Source: Sphingorhabdus sp. YGSMI21 (GTDB taxonomy: Bacteria > Pseudomonadota > Alphaproteobacteria > Sphingomonadales > Sphingomonadaceae). From it: DNA of 64,000 nt. Below the pieces are notes generated by a model. That model saw nothing but the letters and a program-made list of their open reading frames with translations. It was not told where the DNA came from and searched no databases. Location of the stretch: NCBI RefSeq assembly GCF_002776575.1, contig NZ_CP022549.1:132580-196579 (forward strand), given 5' to 3'. The number at the start of each line of letters is the position of its first letter. Position 1 is the first letter of the stretch. The translations under genes and the position numbers were made by a program. Below, in pieces: positions 24,453 to 32,728 of the stretch.

Positions 24453-25037
24453 ATGAATCCAACCTTATCAAACCCTAATAAGCTTGCAGAAGATTTCATT
24501 TCCTACGGTATCTGGGACTCAGCAGCTGTCGACCAACTGAGTTCAACCGAATTGGACGAGCTGTTCGATCACCTAGTTGCCCGCTCAATTGTCGAAACTG
24601 CGGCATCGAGTATCAGCCCAAATCCGGAAGTCCTTGATTCTGATGCGCAGACAGCTGTGTTGAGTCTGCAAAGCTTCTATCTTGGTGCGCTGAACCGCTC
24701 GCGAGCGTCTAGACCTGACCCATCTTCCAAATTACCCAAAGCGGCTACATGGTTAGCAATCGAACCTGTCCTCAGAGATCGCGACTTTCTGATCCGGTTG
24801 GCGCAGCGCCGTCTTAGCGGATTGGGAGCACGCTGCGCGCGCGACTTGGCCGATCTGCTCGGTGTACCCAAACAAGTACTCGAGGACTATTTTGCAGGAC
24901 AGGCCGGAGAAAACGTTGCCTTTGTTGAAAACCGAAATGTTGGCAAGCCGCAGGACGGCGGAGTAGAGGACTTCGCCACAGCTCTGGCTCGCTCAGATGT
25001 CCCTGACGCGTTCAAACGGAGGTGGCTGGAAGCATAG
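24453..25037 (+). CDS. Hypothetical protein with possible C-terminal HTH
   Basis: 194 residues, soluble and mostly helical. No named family recognised. In the second half, LGARCARDLADLLGVPKQVLEDYFAG has the spacing of a helix-turn-helix. It overlaps the sigma-like gene by 4 bases and stands 3 bases before a gene with an ImmA/IrrE protease domain. HTH proteins encoded next to such proteases are often their cleavage targets (as ImmR or DdrO are), so a repressor role for the operon is a fair guess. Confidence 0.6.
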   Translation: MNPTLSNPNKLAEDFISYGIWDSAAVDQLSSTELDELFDHLVARSIVETAASSISPNPEVLDSDAQTAVLSLQSFYLGALNRSRASRPDPSSKLPKAATWLAIEPVLRDRDFLIRLAQRRLSGLGARCARDLADLLGVPKQVLEDYFAGQAGENVAFVENRNVGKPQDGGVEDFATALARSDVPDAFKRRWLEA

Positions 25038-25040
25038 AAA

Positions 25041-28000
25041 ATGGCCGCTTTCGACCTTGCCCGAATTGCCGCACGTAAACTCCGCGAAGGACATAGCGCT
25101 GAGCGCGCCCAAGGATATGAAGCTGTTGCTGCAGCCGCGGCGGGACTAGGTTTTGTCATTAAATTGGTCCAGCCCGGCGATCCAGTTCTTGGTACGAGTG
25201 ATGCCAAACTCCTTAGAGACTGGTTGTCGATCTACGTGCGCAACGACGTGTCGTCCGATCAAGCTGCAGCTTATGCGGCACACGAGCTCGGTCATCTGGA
25301 ACTGCACCAACCACAAGAACTCTGCTCTGGATCAGACCCAGACGCCGGCGCGTCACGCGCGCTTTCGAGGGTCGAAGCCTATGGGCCGCGGGAACGGCGG
25401 GAACTGCAAGCCAATGTATTCGCCCGTGAATTTCTGTTACCGCGCTCGCTGGCCCGGCAGCTATTTCTCGTAGAGTGCAAGAGCGCGGCCGATATTGCTC
25501 AGACCCTCAAACTTCCTTACCCTTTGGTGCGAAGCCAGCTGTTGGACAGCCTCCTCGGCCCAGACATCGCGGAACAGTCGGTCGATATGGTCGCGCCGCA
25601 GCAGAAGCGAGATGAGAGCCAATGGGCGGCCGCCACCTTTGAAGGATCGGCTCTGCTGCTCGAGGCCGGCCCGGGTTCTGGTAAAACCCGCACTCTTGTG
25701 ATGCGAATTGAACACCTTTTGGCGCAGCCGACTGTGACTGCGAGAGATATACTTGCTCTAACATTTTCAAATAAGGCTGCAGGCGATCTTGCCGACCGCA
25801 TTGCTAAAGCTCACCCAAATGCTGCCGCAGAAATGTGGACGGGAACCTTTCACGCCTTCGGGCTCGATCTAATTCGTCGTTATTATGATAAGCTTGGCCT
25901 TCCCAACAATGTCCAGTTAATTGATAAGGCACAGGCGATAGAACTGCTTGAAGATCGGTTACCGCTGATGGGACTGAAACATTATCACGATCTACGCAAC
26001 CCGGATCAGGGTTTAGTGAAGATACTTTCAGCGATCTCGCGCGCCAAAGACGAACTCGTAGATCATGAAGACTTTGGTCGCCGCGCAAGCGCTGCTCTCG
26101 AAGTGGCCACCGGCGAGAAGGAAATCATTGCCGCAGAGCGTTCCTGCGAAGCGGCAACGGTATATAGGGTCTACACCGAGACTCTTCGTGAAGCTGGAGC
26201 AGTCGATTTTGGTGACCTCGTGATGCTGCCTGCACTCCTGATCGGCCGTAACGACGCGGTTCGCGAACAGGTGGCCCAGCGCCATTCTCACGTGCTGGTG
26301 GATGAGTATCAAGACGTAAATAGAGCAAGTGCACGTCTTTTGATTGAGCTTTATCGCGCAGGGTCAAGGCTTTGGGTTGTAGGCGATGCCCGACAATCCC
26401 TGTATCGCTGGAGGGGCGCATCATCAGCAAATATGGCAGGGTTCGAAGCCGATTTCGCTGGCGGTCAGCGCCTCCCTCTCGGTCATAATTACCGTTCGAC
26501 TGATCATATCGTCAGTTTGAGCCGCCGCTTCGCTGCTGACATGCGAGCGGGCAAGAATGGTCTTGCATATAAGGCAGCCGCACAGCGATCTGAGGGAGGA
26601 AGCACCACGAAGCTGCTAGTTGGACGAAATGATGACTGCGAAGGCGAACTTCTCGCAGCAGAGATCAAGCGTCTTGTGGAAGCTGGCGTACCACTGGCTG
26701 CCCAAGCGGTCCTTGCACCCACAAATGGCAGGTTGGACATTATGGCAGCGGCACTCGCCCGACAGGAGATAGCAACAACACATCTCGGCAGCTTTTTTGA
26801 GCGCGACGAAGTGCGCGATCTTTTGTCCATCCTCGCCCTACTTGCGGAAGCGAACGGCGGCGCTCTGGTCCGCGTCGCGGCGCTCCGAGAAATCAGGGTT
26901 GGGCCACAAGATATCGGGACAATCGTCAGCGCGGCTCATAAAGACCGCATCCCGCTCAACGCCTTGCTTGAACGAGCATCAACCTTGCCGGGGATGACCT
27001 CCGCAGGTGGCCAAGCGTTGGAACGACTGGGAATGCAACTGAAGGGATTAGAATCTCATATGTCTGCGTTCGAAGTGGCGGCAAGTTGGCTACTTGATCG
27101 GTCGGATTATTTGCGGGATATTGCGAGTGAGCCGGGTCCGGAGGGCTCACTCGCACGCGCTGCGCTACAAGCCCTTCTTGGCTTTCTCGATCAACGCGAG
27201 CTTGATGGACGGCTGTTGACGCCAGCACGCGCGATCAAACGTGTGCGCAGTGCTGTGCTATTGGCTGACGATCGTGACCTTAGAGACGCGGCTCTTGGGG
27301 CTGACGCGGCCGCTGTTCGAATGATGACGATTCACGGTGCCAAAGGCTTAGAGTTTTCTGCAGTCCATGTGGTCGGCCTGCATGATCAGTGCTTACCCGG
27401 ACGATTTCGACGCGATGACAGTCCCCTGCCGCCAGGATTGGTGGAGCCAGAAACACGGGAGATGCACCTCGAGGAGGAAGAATGCCTGTTTTTCGTCGCC
27501 ATTTCGCGAGCGGAAGATCATCTTCGCCTCTATCATAACGAAATAGCAAACGTCCGATCTCGAAAGCCGTCTCCCTTTCTGGCGCGCCTCGGTAACCTTA
27601 GTCGCCGCGAGCTCGCTGTTGCCACCGCCCCTTCCAACAGTCCTATTGTCCAGCACAAGCCTGTAAAAACCGTCCAAATCAACATATTTGATATTCGGGA
27701 CTATGCAAGCTGCGCCTTGCGCATCGCATACCGGAGATATTTCGGGATTCATGGACGGCGCCACGAGTCTCCGTACCTTCAAACATCTGGCGTTCTCTAT
27801 ACTTTGGTGGATAGGATTACCGAAGTTGCCGGCCCGAATGTTAACTCAAATATGCAGGCTGTATTGGAAGAGGTTTGGGAAACACGTGGACCTGTTGGAA
27901 GCGGACTAGCAGCCGATTACTTTGCCCACGCCAGCGGAAGGGTTTCGACTCTTGCACAGCTAGCCAGCGGGTTTGAGTCGCCGGGTTTTGCACATATTGA

Positions 28001-28379
28001 ATTACCCATAAACGGTGGGACATTGACTGTCGGCGCGCCGTTAGTGCGTTCAACACCGAAAGGTACTGAAATCCGCTTCTTCGACGCAGGTCCTGTGCGC
28101 TCCAAAACCGGCAATGATCAATCAGCTGGTATTCTTCTTTCCGCCGCTAGGCATGCCTTTGGCCGCCAAGCAGACGCCACGACCGCACATATGACTGATG
28201 GTGGCGTAGTCGGCTTTAAGAGGAGTGAGGAAAAGGTAGCAGACGATCTTGAGGAAGCAGGTCAGATTTTGTCAGCGATCAACAGCGGTACGCTGCCACC
28301 AAATCCCAGCATGCGTATATGCGGACGTTGCCCCCACTTTGTTTCCTGCCCATCGGTCGGAGCCATCGAGCCGATCTAA
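25041..28379 (+). CDS. IrrE-type protease / UvrD-like helicase / Fe-S nuclease-like fusion
   Basis: 1112 residues. Residues ~1-180 form an ImmA/IrrE (M78) metallopeptidase domain with HELGH (81-85) and ELQANVFAREFLLP (E121). From ~190 follows a superfamily 1 helicase: Walker A AGPGSGKTRT (~209-218), LVDEYQDVNRAS (motif II), RQSLYRWRGA (III), MMTIHGAKGLEF (V) and FVAISRAED (VI). The C-terminal ~250 residues contain one upstream Cys (DYASCALRIAYRRYFG) and CGRCPHFVSC, the four-cysteine layout of Fe-S PD-(D/E)XK domains (AddB, Cas4); catalytic Asp/Lys residues are not obvious. A DNA-processing enzyme with a built-in protease, suited to a damage- or phage-responsive system. Confidence 0.85.
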   Translation: MAAFDLARIAARKLREGHSAERAQGYEAVAAAAAGLGFVIKLVQPGDPVLGTSDAKLLRDWLSIYVRNDVSSDQAAAYAAHELGHLELHQPQELCSGSDPDAGASRALSRVEAYGPRERRELQANVFAREFLLPRSLARQLFLVECKSAADIAQTLKLPYPLVRSQLLDSLLGPDIAEQSVDMVAPQQKRDESQWAAATFEGSALLLEAGPGSGKTRTLVMRIEHLLAQPTVTARDILALTFSNKAAGDLADRIAKAHPNAAAEMWTGTFHAFGLDLIRRYYDKLGLPNNVQLIDKAQAIELLEDRLPLMGLKHYHDLRNPDQGLVKILSAISRAKDELVDHEDFGRRASAALEVATGEKEIIAAERSCEAATVYRVYTETLREAGAVDFGDLVMLPALLIGRNDAVREQVAQRHSHVLVDEYQDVNRASARLLIELYRAGSRLWVVGDARQSLYRWRGASSANMAGFEADFAGGQRLPLGHNYRSTDHIVSLSRRFAADMRAGKNGLAYKAAAQRSEGGSTTKLLVGRNDDCEGELLAAEIKRLVEAGVPLAAQAVLAPTNGRLDIMAAALARQEIATTHLGSFFERDEVRDLLSILALLAEANGGALVRVAALREIRVGPQDIGTIVSAAHKDRIPLNALLERASTLPGMTSAGGQALERLGMQLKGLESHMSAFEVAASWLLDRSDYLRDIASEPGPEGSLARAALQALLGFLDQRELDGRLLTPARAIKRVRSAVLLADDRDLRDAALGADAAAVRMMTIHGAKGLEFSAVHVVGLHDQCLPGRFRRDDSPLPPGLVEPETREMHLEEEECLFFVAISRAEDHLRLYHNEIANVRSRKPSPFLARLGNLSRRELAVATAPSNSPIVQHKPVKTVQINIFDIRDYASCALRIAYRRYFGIHGRRHESPYLQTSGVLYTLVDRITEVAGPNVNSNMQAVLEEVWETRGPVGSGLAADYFAHASGRVSTLAQLASGFESPGFAHIELPINGGTLTVGAPLVRSTPKGTEIRFFDAGPVRSKTGNDQSAGILLSAARHAFGRQADATTAHMTDGGVVGFKRSEEKVADDLEEAGQILSAINSGTLPPNPSMRICGRCPHFVSCPSVGAIEPI

Positions 28380-28466
28380 TTTTTTATTCAGACGAATTCC
28401 GTCTCTGAAAGGGATGACTCTAGTGAACCCGGCATTCCCGCATGGGCCACAATCGGAGTATTATCC

Positions 28467-28928
28467 ATGTCAATCGACATTTTTATCAAGCGGGGTGGTT
28501 GCCTCGACGTCGTCCACCGCAAAGTCAATAAGCTCGACCTCAAGAAACTCAAGCAAGAACTGGACACAGAGTTTGGCCCCGGCGAACTCTTTGCCGAAGA
28601 CAAGGACGATCCTGTCACTCATGATCATCAGTTCAAACCAGGCAGCATTTTCCTTCACCATAGCTGCTGCAAGCGGATCGACTTGATTGTCCGCTACGCT
28701 GGCAAGACTTACGAGAATCGCTTCGCACCGAGCGTGACACTAAAAAAGGTCAAACGGCGCGCCGAAAAGAAACTCAATATCGACCCTGCCGACGCGGTCG
28801 AATTATCACTGCAGATCGCAGACAGTTCTGACCGTCCGGACGAGGCGACACATGTTGGCTCGCTTGCCAATCCACCAACATGCTCAGTTATCTTCGACCT
28901 TGTTCCCTCAGACCGCATCAACGGCTAA
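28467..28928 (+). CDS. Ubiquitin-like (beta-grasp) protein
   Basis: 153 residues. The second half, RIDLIVRYAGKTYENRFAPSVTLKKVKRRAEKKLNID ... CSVIFDLVPSDRING, has the order of strands and helix of bacterial beta-grasp ubiquitin-like proteins that accompany E1/E2/JAB genes. The first half (DIFIKRGG ... LFAEDKDDPVTHDHQFKPGSIFLHHSCCK) may be a second, diverged beta-grasp unit. The chain ends in a single Gly (..DRING) rather than Gly-Gly, and there is no tail for processing. Family assignment relies on context as well as pattern. Confidence 0.65.
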   Translation: MSIDIFIKRGGCLDVVHRKVNKLDLKKLKQELDTEFGPGELFAEDKDDPVTHDHQFKPGSIFLHHSCCKRIDLIVRYAGKTYENRFAPSVTLKKVKRRAEKKLNIDPADAVELSLQIADSSDRPDEATHVGSLANPPTCSVIFDLVPSDRING

Positions 28929-28931
28929 TCG

Positions 28932-29390
28932 ATGACTCCTGACCAAGCTATTTGGGAACGCGATATTGGCGCGGCGTCTTTTCTGGAAGGCGTCGCGCGC
29001 AATCGGTGGTCAATCGTCTCACTCGATTGGCCTTTTGCGCTGTTCGGTATAACAGCCCGTGATGGTCGAATCTTCTATCTGAGGCTAAACTTTGCAGGCT
29101 ATCCAGCCGCGCCGCCAACAGGCGGTCTCTGGGATCCTGAAACTGAAACAGTGCCTGCCCTCAACCAGTGGCCGACCGGTGATGCCGTGTTCGTTAGCGT
29201 TTTCAACCGCGGTTGGCAAAACGGACTAGCATTATATATGCCGCTCGATCGGGTATCCCTTAATGGGCATCATGATTGGCCGGCTCAATATCCCCATCTT
29301 ATGTGGCAACCTGACCGGGGTCTCGTGCAGTATATTGGTGAAGTTCACAGGCTTTTAAACGCGCGAGGCTATCATGGCATCACCGGATAA
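28932..29390 (+). CDS. E2-like conjugating protein without cysteine
   Basis: 152 residues. N-terminal helix, central strands, then LNFAGYPAAPP (YPxxPP, 57-62), which corresponds to the E2 motif after strand 3, and LALYMPLDRVSLNGHHDWP where E2 enzymes place the active-site Cys and the following loop; the C-terminal helix is LVQYIGEVHRLLN. There is no Cys anywhere in the protein; Tyr102, Ser109 or His113/114 stand near the expected site. It starts 3 bases after the ubiquitin-like gene and overlaps the JAMM gene by 17 bases. Confidence 0.6.
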   Translation: MTPDQAIWERDIGAASFLEGVARNRWSIVSLDWPFALFGITARDGRIFYLRLNFAGYPAAPPTGGLWDPETETVPALNQWPTGDAVFVSVFNRGWQNGLALYMPLDRVSLNGHHDWPAQYPHLMWQPDRGLVQYIGEVHRLLNARGYHGITG

Positions 29391-29853
29391 TCGTTTACGA
29401 ATCTCATGGTATAAGTGGTGGCGGCTTATGCGACAACTGCGTCTTCGCGGTGCGGGCATCAGAGAAAGTGGTGCTTTTCTGCTCGGGTCCCGCACAGTCA
29501 CCTGTGGCTGGGTCACGGATTTTGTCTTTTATGACGACATCGACCCCTACGCCCTTGCCCAAGGACATGTTCATCTAGCGGGCGCCGCTCTTAATCGAGT
29601 TTGGGACCGCTGTTCAGCAACTGGCTTGGAGGTTATTGCCGATGTTCACACTCATCCTGGCAGCTCCGGTCAGAGCCTTTCGGATCAGAACCATCCCATG
29701 ATTGCAATTAGAGGTCACACAGCGCTCATCGTTCCCAATTTCGCTTCTTCTGTTTTGAATCTGCGCGGTATTGGCATCTATCGTCATCTTGGCGCACGCA
29801 AATGGATTTCTTTACCGTCTCCTCGTGCCGGTTTGCGAGGGCTAAAATTGTGA
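29374..29853 (+). CDS. JAB/MPN (JAMM) metallopeptidase
   Basis: 159 residues. JAMM zinc site: E31 in ESGAFLLG, and HTHPGSSGQSLSD giving H92, H94, S101 and D104. The spacing between HP and S is one residue shorter than in AMSH-type enzymes. Single-domain JAMM proteins beside E1 and ubiquitin-like genes remove or mature the modifier. Good start inside the end of the E2-like gene implies translational coupling. Confidence 0.85.
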   Translation: MASPDNRLRISWYKWWRLMRQLRLRGAGIRESGAFLLGSRTVTCGWVTDFVFYDDIDPYALAQGHVHLAGAALNRVWDRCSATGLEVIADVHTHPGSSGQSLSDQNHPMIAIRGHTALIVPNFASSVLNLRGIGIYRHLGARKWISLPSPRAGLRGLKL

Positions 29854-29865
29854 AAGGATTTATCT

Positions 29866-31227
29866 ATGCAGCATGCTGACTTCAATCAGTTCGTCGATGG
29901 CTTCAACCGCCTAGCCAAACTTGATCTCGACATCGGCGAAGCGGTCGATCCAGATGCTGCAATGGCGCGGTTGATGAGCTATTCCGCACATGTCGCAGTA
30001 GGCCCAGAAATTGTCCAGAGTGTGGCTCACCAAATTGCACTGCTCACTTTTGTAAATATTGCTTCGCGCTTCGCATTAGGCGGTGTGACTGTATCCGGGC
30101 TCGGCGATGTACCACTACTCGCACCATGGCTTGGAAAAGATTTGAAATCAGCAGTCATCGCACTGGGCGGCAATGTTGGATCAAAAGCATCTGAAGCACC
30201 GGTTGTGATCATCGGCAGTATCCTGTCGACGCCCCCAGAGCGAGGTTGTCAGCTCACTTTCGAAGGCTGGCGCGGCGGTGTCGTGCCGCTAGGGCATCAA
30301 CGTCTTAGCGAATGTGATGTGACAGCACCGGCAGCTGTGCTTTCGGGCGCATTTGCGGCAGCCGAAGTCTTCACAATATTGCGCGGTGAAGCCGGTGCGG
30401 GCTTACGTCCTCAAGGGCTTTCGGTTTGGCGACCTGACGGAGACGCAGACTGGTTCTCCTCTATGAATGACGGGCCAACGCTTTCGCAGTTGCCAAATCA
30501 TCTATGGGTGCTCGGTCTGGGACATCTAGGGCAAGCATTTCTATGGGTATTGGCGATGTGTCCTTATCAAGATAGGTCAGCCGTAAAACTGGTACTTCAA
30601 GATACCGATATAGTGACGGGTTCAACATCGAGCACATCAATCTTGACGATTGACGGTAGTACTGGACGCAAAACCCGCACAGTAGCAACGCTTTTTGAAT
30701 CGCTCGGGTTCATGACGAGCTTAGTCGAGCGGCCATTTGATGATGGATTTTGCAGGCGTGCCGACGATCCGTCAATTCTCGTCTGTGGCGTCGATAACGC
30801 CTTAGCCCGTAGCCAGGTAGAAGCGCCCGGTTTCCCGCTTGTGATTGAAGCCGGAATCGGCAGAACTGCGGATGACTTTAGGTCTGTTCGCCTGCACAGT
30901 TTCCCTGCACAACGGAAGGCGTCGGCACTCTGGAAAGCTGGTGCTATTGAGCCGGACATCTCAATAGGAAAGACTCCAGGGTATAATCGCCTCAAAGAGC
31001 AGGGCGTTGACGACTGCGGGCTTACGCGTCTTGCAGGCACAGCGGTCGGTGCGCCCTTCGTTGGGGGCATCGCCGGGGTTCTTATGCTCGGACAAATATT
31101 GAGACTGTTGCACGGCGACACACTTGATGCAGTTATTGATTTTGATCTACGCGCATTAGATGCACGGCGTGCCGTAGGTAATTCGGTGTTAACTAAGCTC
31201 AATCCTGGGTTTCAATCATGTATTTAG
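29866..31227 (+). CDS. ThiF/E1-like ubiquitin-activating enzyme
   Basis: 453 residues. The first ~205 residues form a separate domain, perhaps an inactive E1 half. From 213 the adenylation domain reads LWVLGLGHLGQAF (GLGHLG 217-222), LQDTDIV, GRKTRTVATLFESLG and ILVCGVDN (D310), the ThiF nucleotide-binding and metal residues. A conserved-looking VDDCGLTRLAG offers C384 as possible catalytic Cys. It should adenylate the C-terminus of the ubiquitin-like protein encoded three genes upstream. AAAGGA precedes the start, 12 bases after the JAMM gene. Confidence 0.85.
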   Translation: MQHADFNQFVDGFNRLAKLDLDIGEAVDPDAAMARLMSYSAHVAVGPEIVQSVAHQIALLTFVNIASRFALGGVTVSGLGDVPLLAPWLGKDLKSAVIALGGNVGSKASEAPVVIIGSILSTPPERGCQLTFEGWRGGVVPLGHQRLSECDVTAPAAVLSGAFAAAEVFTILRGEAGAGLRPQGLSVWRPDGDADWFSSMNDGPTLSQLPNHLWVLGLGHLGQAFLWVLAMCPYQDRSAVKLVLQDTDIVTGSTSSTSILTIDGSTGRKTRTVATLFESLGFMTSLVERPFDDGFCRRADDPSILVCGVDNALARSQVEAPGFPLVIEAGIGRTADDFRSVRLHSFPAQRKASALWKAGAIEPDISIGKTPGYNRLKEQGVDDCGLTRLAGTAVGAPFVGGIAGVLMLGQILRLLHGDTLDAVIDFDLRALDARRAVGNSVLTKLNPGFQSCI

Positions 31228-31474
31228 GCGAACCACCGTGAGATTCAGACGTTACATATTGTTTCAAAACGGAACCCTAGTTGAGCAGCATGGCCTGATT
31301 GATTTCATTAGTAGAAAGAAGTTGTCAGTGTGATAATTCTAGCGTCAGCTAGCAAGGAAATTTTGGGGGTATCGAAAATATGCAAATGTATCATATTCAG
31401 ATCAAAACATTTTGGCGGCCAACAGGAATGATTTCCTGAGTCCGCCTTCCTATCAAAGAAAAGTCAAACACCTC
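31228..31474. other. 247-bp gap inside the defence operon
   Basis: No gene. The stretch is AT-rich compared with its surroundings and could hold a second promoter for the SbcD/YhaN-like pair, but no convincing -35/-10 pair was identified. Confidence 0.4.
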
Positions 31475-32728
31475 ATGAACTTTACATTTCTTCACGCAGC
31501 CGATCTTCATCTTGATAGCCCTCTCCTCGGTTTGGCGAGCAAGTCAGCCGATTATGCCGAACGCGTTGACCGCGCCTCACGTGACGCTTTCGAAAAGCTA
31601 ATAGAACTAGCCATTGAAGAGGGCTGCAGCTTCATCGTATTGGCAGGTGACATTTTTGATGGAGACCTTCGCAATTTTGAGACCGGTCTTTTCTTCGTCA
31701 ACCAGATGCGGCGTCTTGAAGAGGAAGGGATACAGGCCTTCTTGATCCTCGGTAATCATGATGCAGAAAATCGTTTCGCGGCCAAGCTCTCAATGTCGGC
31801 TAATGTTCATCTGTTCGCCAGTAAGGCAGCCGAGGCGATTGCCATCGAAGCGCTAAAAGTCTCTGTCCATGGCCGCAGCTACCCTCAACGTGACGTGACC
31901 GAAAATATCGCACGGGATTATCCACCTGCAGTCGCTGGCCATTTCAATATTGGTGTGCTGCATACAGCATGCCAAGGAAGCGAAAGTTATCACGCGCCTT
32001 ACGCTCCGTGTAGCGTCGAACAGCTAGTCAATCATGGCTATGACTATTGGGCGTTGGGCCATGTCCATGCACGCTCAGTGCTAAACGAACATCCTCATAT
32101 CGTTTATCCCGGTAACTTGCAGGGACGTAGTCCCCGGGAAACCGGGGCTAAAGGTGCAACAATCGTGACAGTAAGCAACGGTGAGGTTGCGCATCTCGAA
32201 CATCACGACCTCGACGTCGTTCGCTGGTTCGTCGTCACAGTAGATGTTGCTGACACAGAAGACCGCAGCGCGCTGCTCGATCAAATCCGTGCCGCAATTG
32301 ATGATGCCTGCACTGACGCTGGTGATCGTGCTCTAGCAATACGCTTACGGCTCGTTGGCGAAACCAACCAACACCAACAACTTCTAATTGAACAACAGAT
32401 TTTGCGCGAGGACATCGCCGTGCTTCTGGCGACACTGGCGCAAGACATCTGGCTAGAAAAGATTGTGATAGCGACAACGGCCCCTCCCCTGCCAAGTTCG
32501 CTCGACCCGACGGTTTCGGGCCAGCTGGCAGCCGAGATTATAGCGGAAAGCGCTGATTTCATAAACGAGCTGATCGAGGAACGAATTGCAGAGGTTCGTG
32601 CAAAAATGCCTGCTGCTGCGCATGCTGACGCCTTTTTCGAAATGCTACGGGAAGATGCGCCAAAGCGCGCGCGCATATTGGCGCTCTCGCTGGTAAACGA
32701 AACGGAGGCCGGCGATGCAGCTAACTGA
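31475..32728 (+). CDS. SbcD/YhaO-like DNA exonuclease (metallophosphoesterase)
   Basis: 417 residues from ATG 31475, where the conserved start MNFTFLHAADLHLDSPLLGL begins. Metallophosphoesterase motifs: D-x-H (ADLHLD), GDIFDGD, GNHDAE, and GHVHAR, the Mn-binding residues of Mre11/SbcD nucleases. The C-terminal ~130 residues are helical and probably bind the partner ATPase. Overlaps the ATPase gene by 14 bases. Role: nuclease subunit of an SbcCD-like complex acting on DNA ends or hairpins. Confidence 0.9.
   Translation: MNFTFLHAADLHLDSPLLGLASKSADYAERVDRASRDAFEKLIELAIEEGCSFIVLAGDIFDGDLRNFETGLFFVNQMRRLEEEGIQAFLILGNHDAENRFAAKLSMSANVHLFASKAAEAIAIEALKVSVHGRSYPQRDVTENIARDYPPAVAGHFNIGVLHTACQGSESYHAPYAPCSVEQLVNHGYDYWALGHVHARSVLNEHPHIVYPGNLQGRSPRETGAKGATIVTVSNGEVAHLEHHDLDVVRWFVVTVDVADTEDRSALLDQIRAAIDDACTDAGDRALAIRLRLVGETNQHQQLLIEQQILREDIAVLLATLAQDIWLEKIVIATTAPPLPSSLDPTVSGQLAAEIIAESADFINELIEERIAEVRAKMPAAAHADAFFEMLREDAPKRARILALSLVNETEAGDAAN

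Larger units (their letters stand above)
22410..24456 (+). pseudogene. Sigma factor-like gene split by an IS256 element
   Basis: Two coding pieces, 22410-22842 and 24173-24456, join exactly in frame (..GRHRK + RSAELTDD..) once the IS and one copy of its 8-bp duplication are removed, giving a ~238-residue protein. The first piece resembles sigma region 2 (NAYDYVRRVSAGFDVGDREDVIQETMQTFLTEL), the second a region 4-like HTH (NDLVRLTGKPRSTLANLKTDFTRML). It is the first gene of the defence operon and overlaps the next gene by 4 bases (ATGA). A local transcription activator or modulator is the likely role. In this copy the protein is truncated at about residue 150 and followed by IS-encoded residues. 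Confidence 0.8.

Noticed and set aside
31412..31474. TTG start extending the SbcD-like protein by 21 residues
   Set aside because: Conserved family start is MNFTFLHAADLH at 31475; the extension is not typical and lies in the promoter gap.
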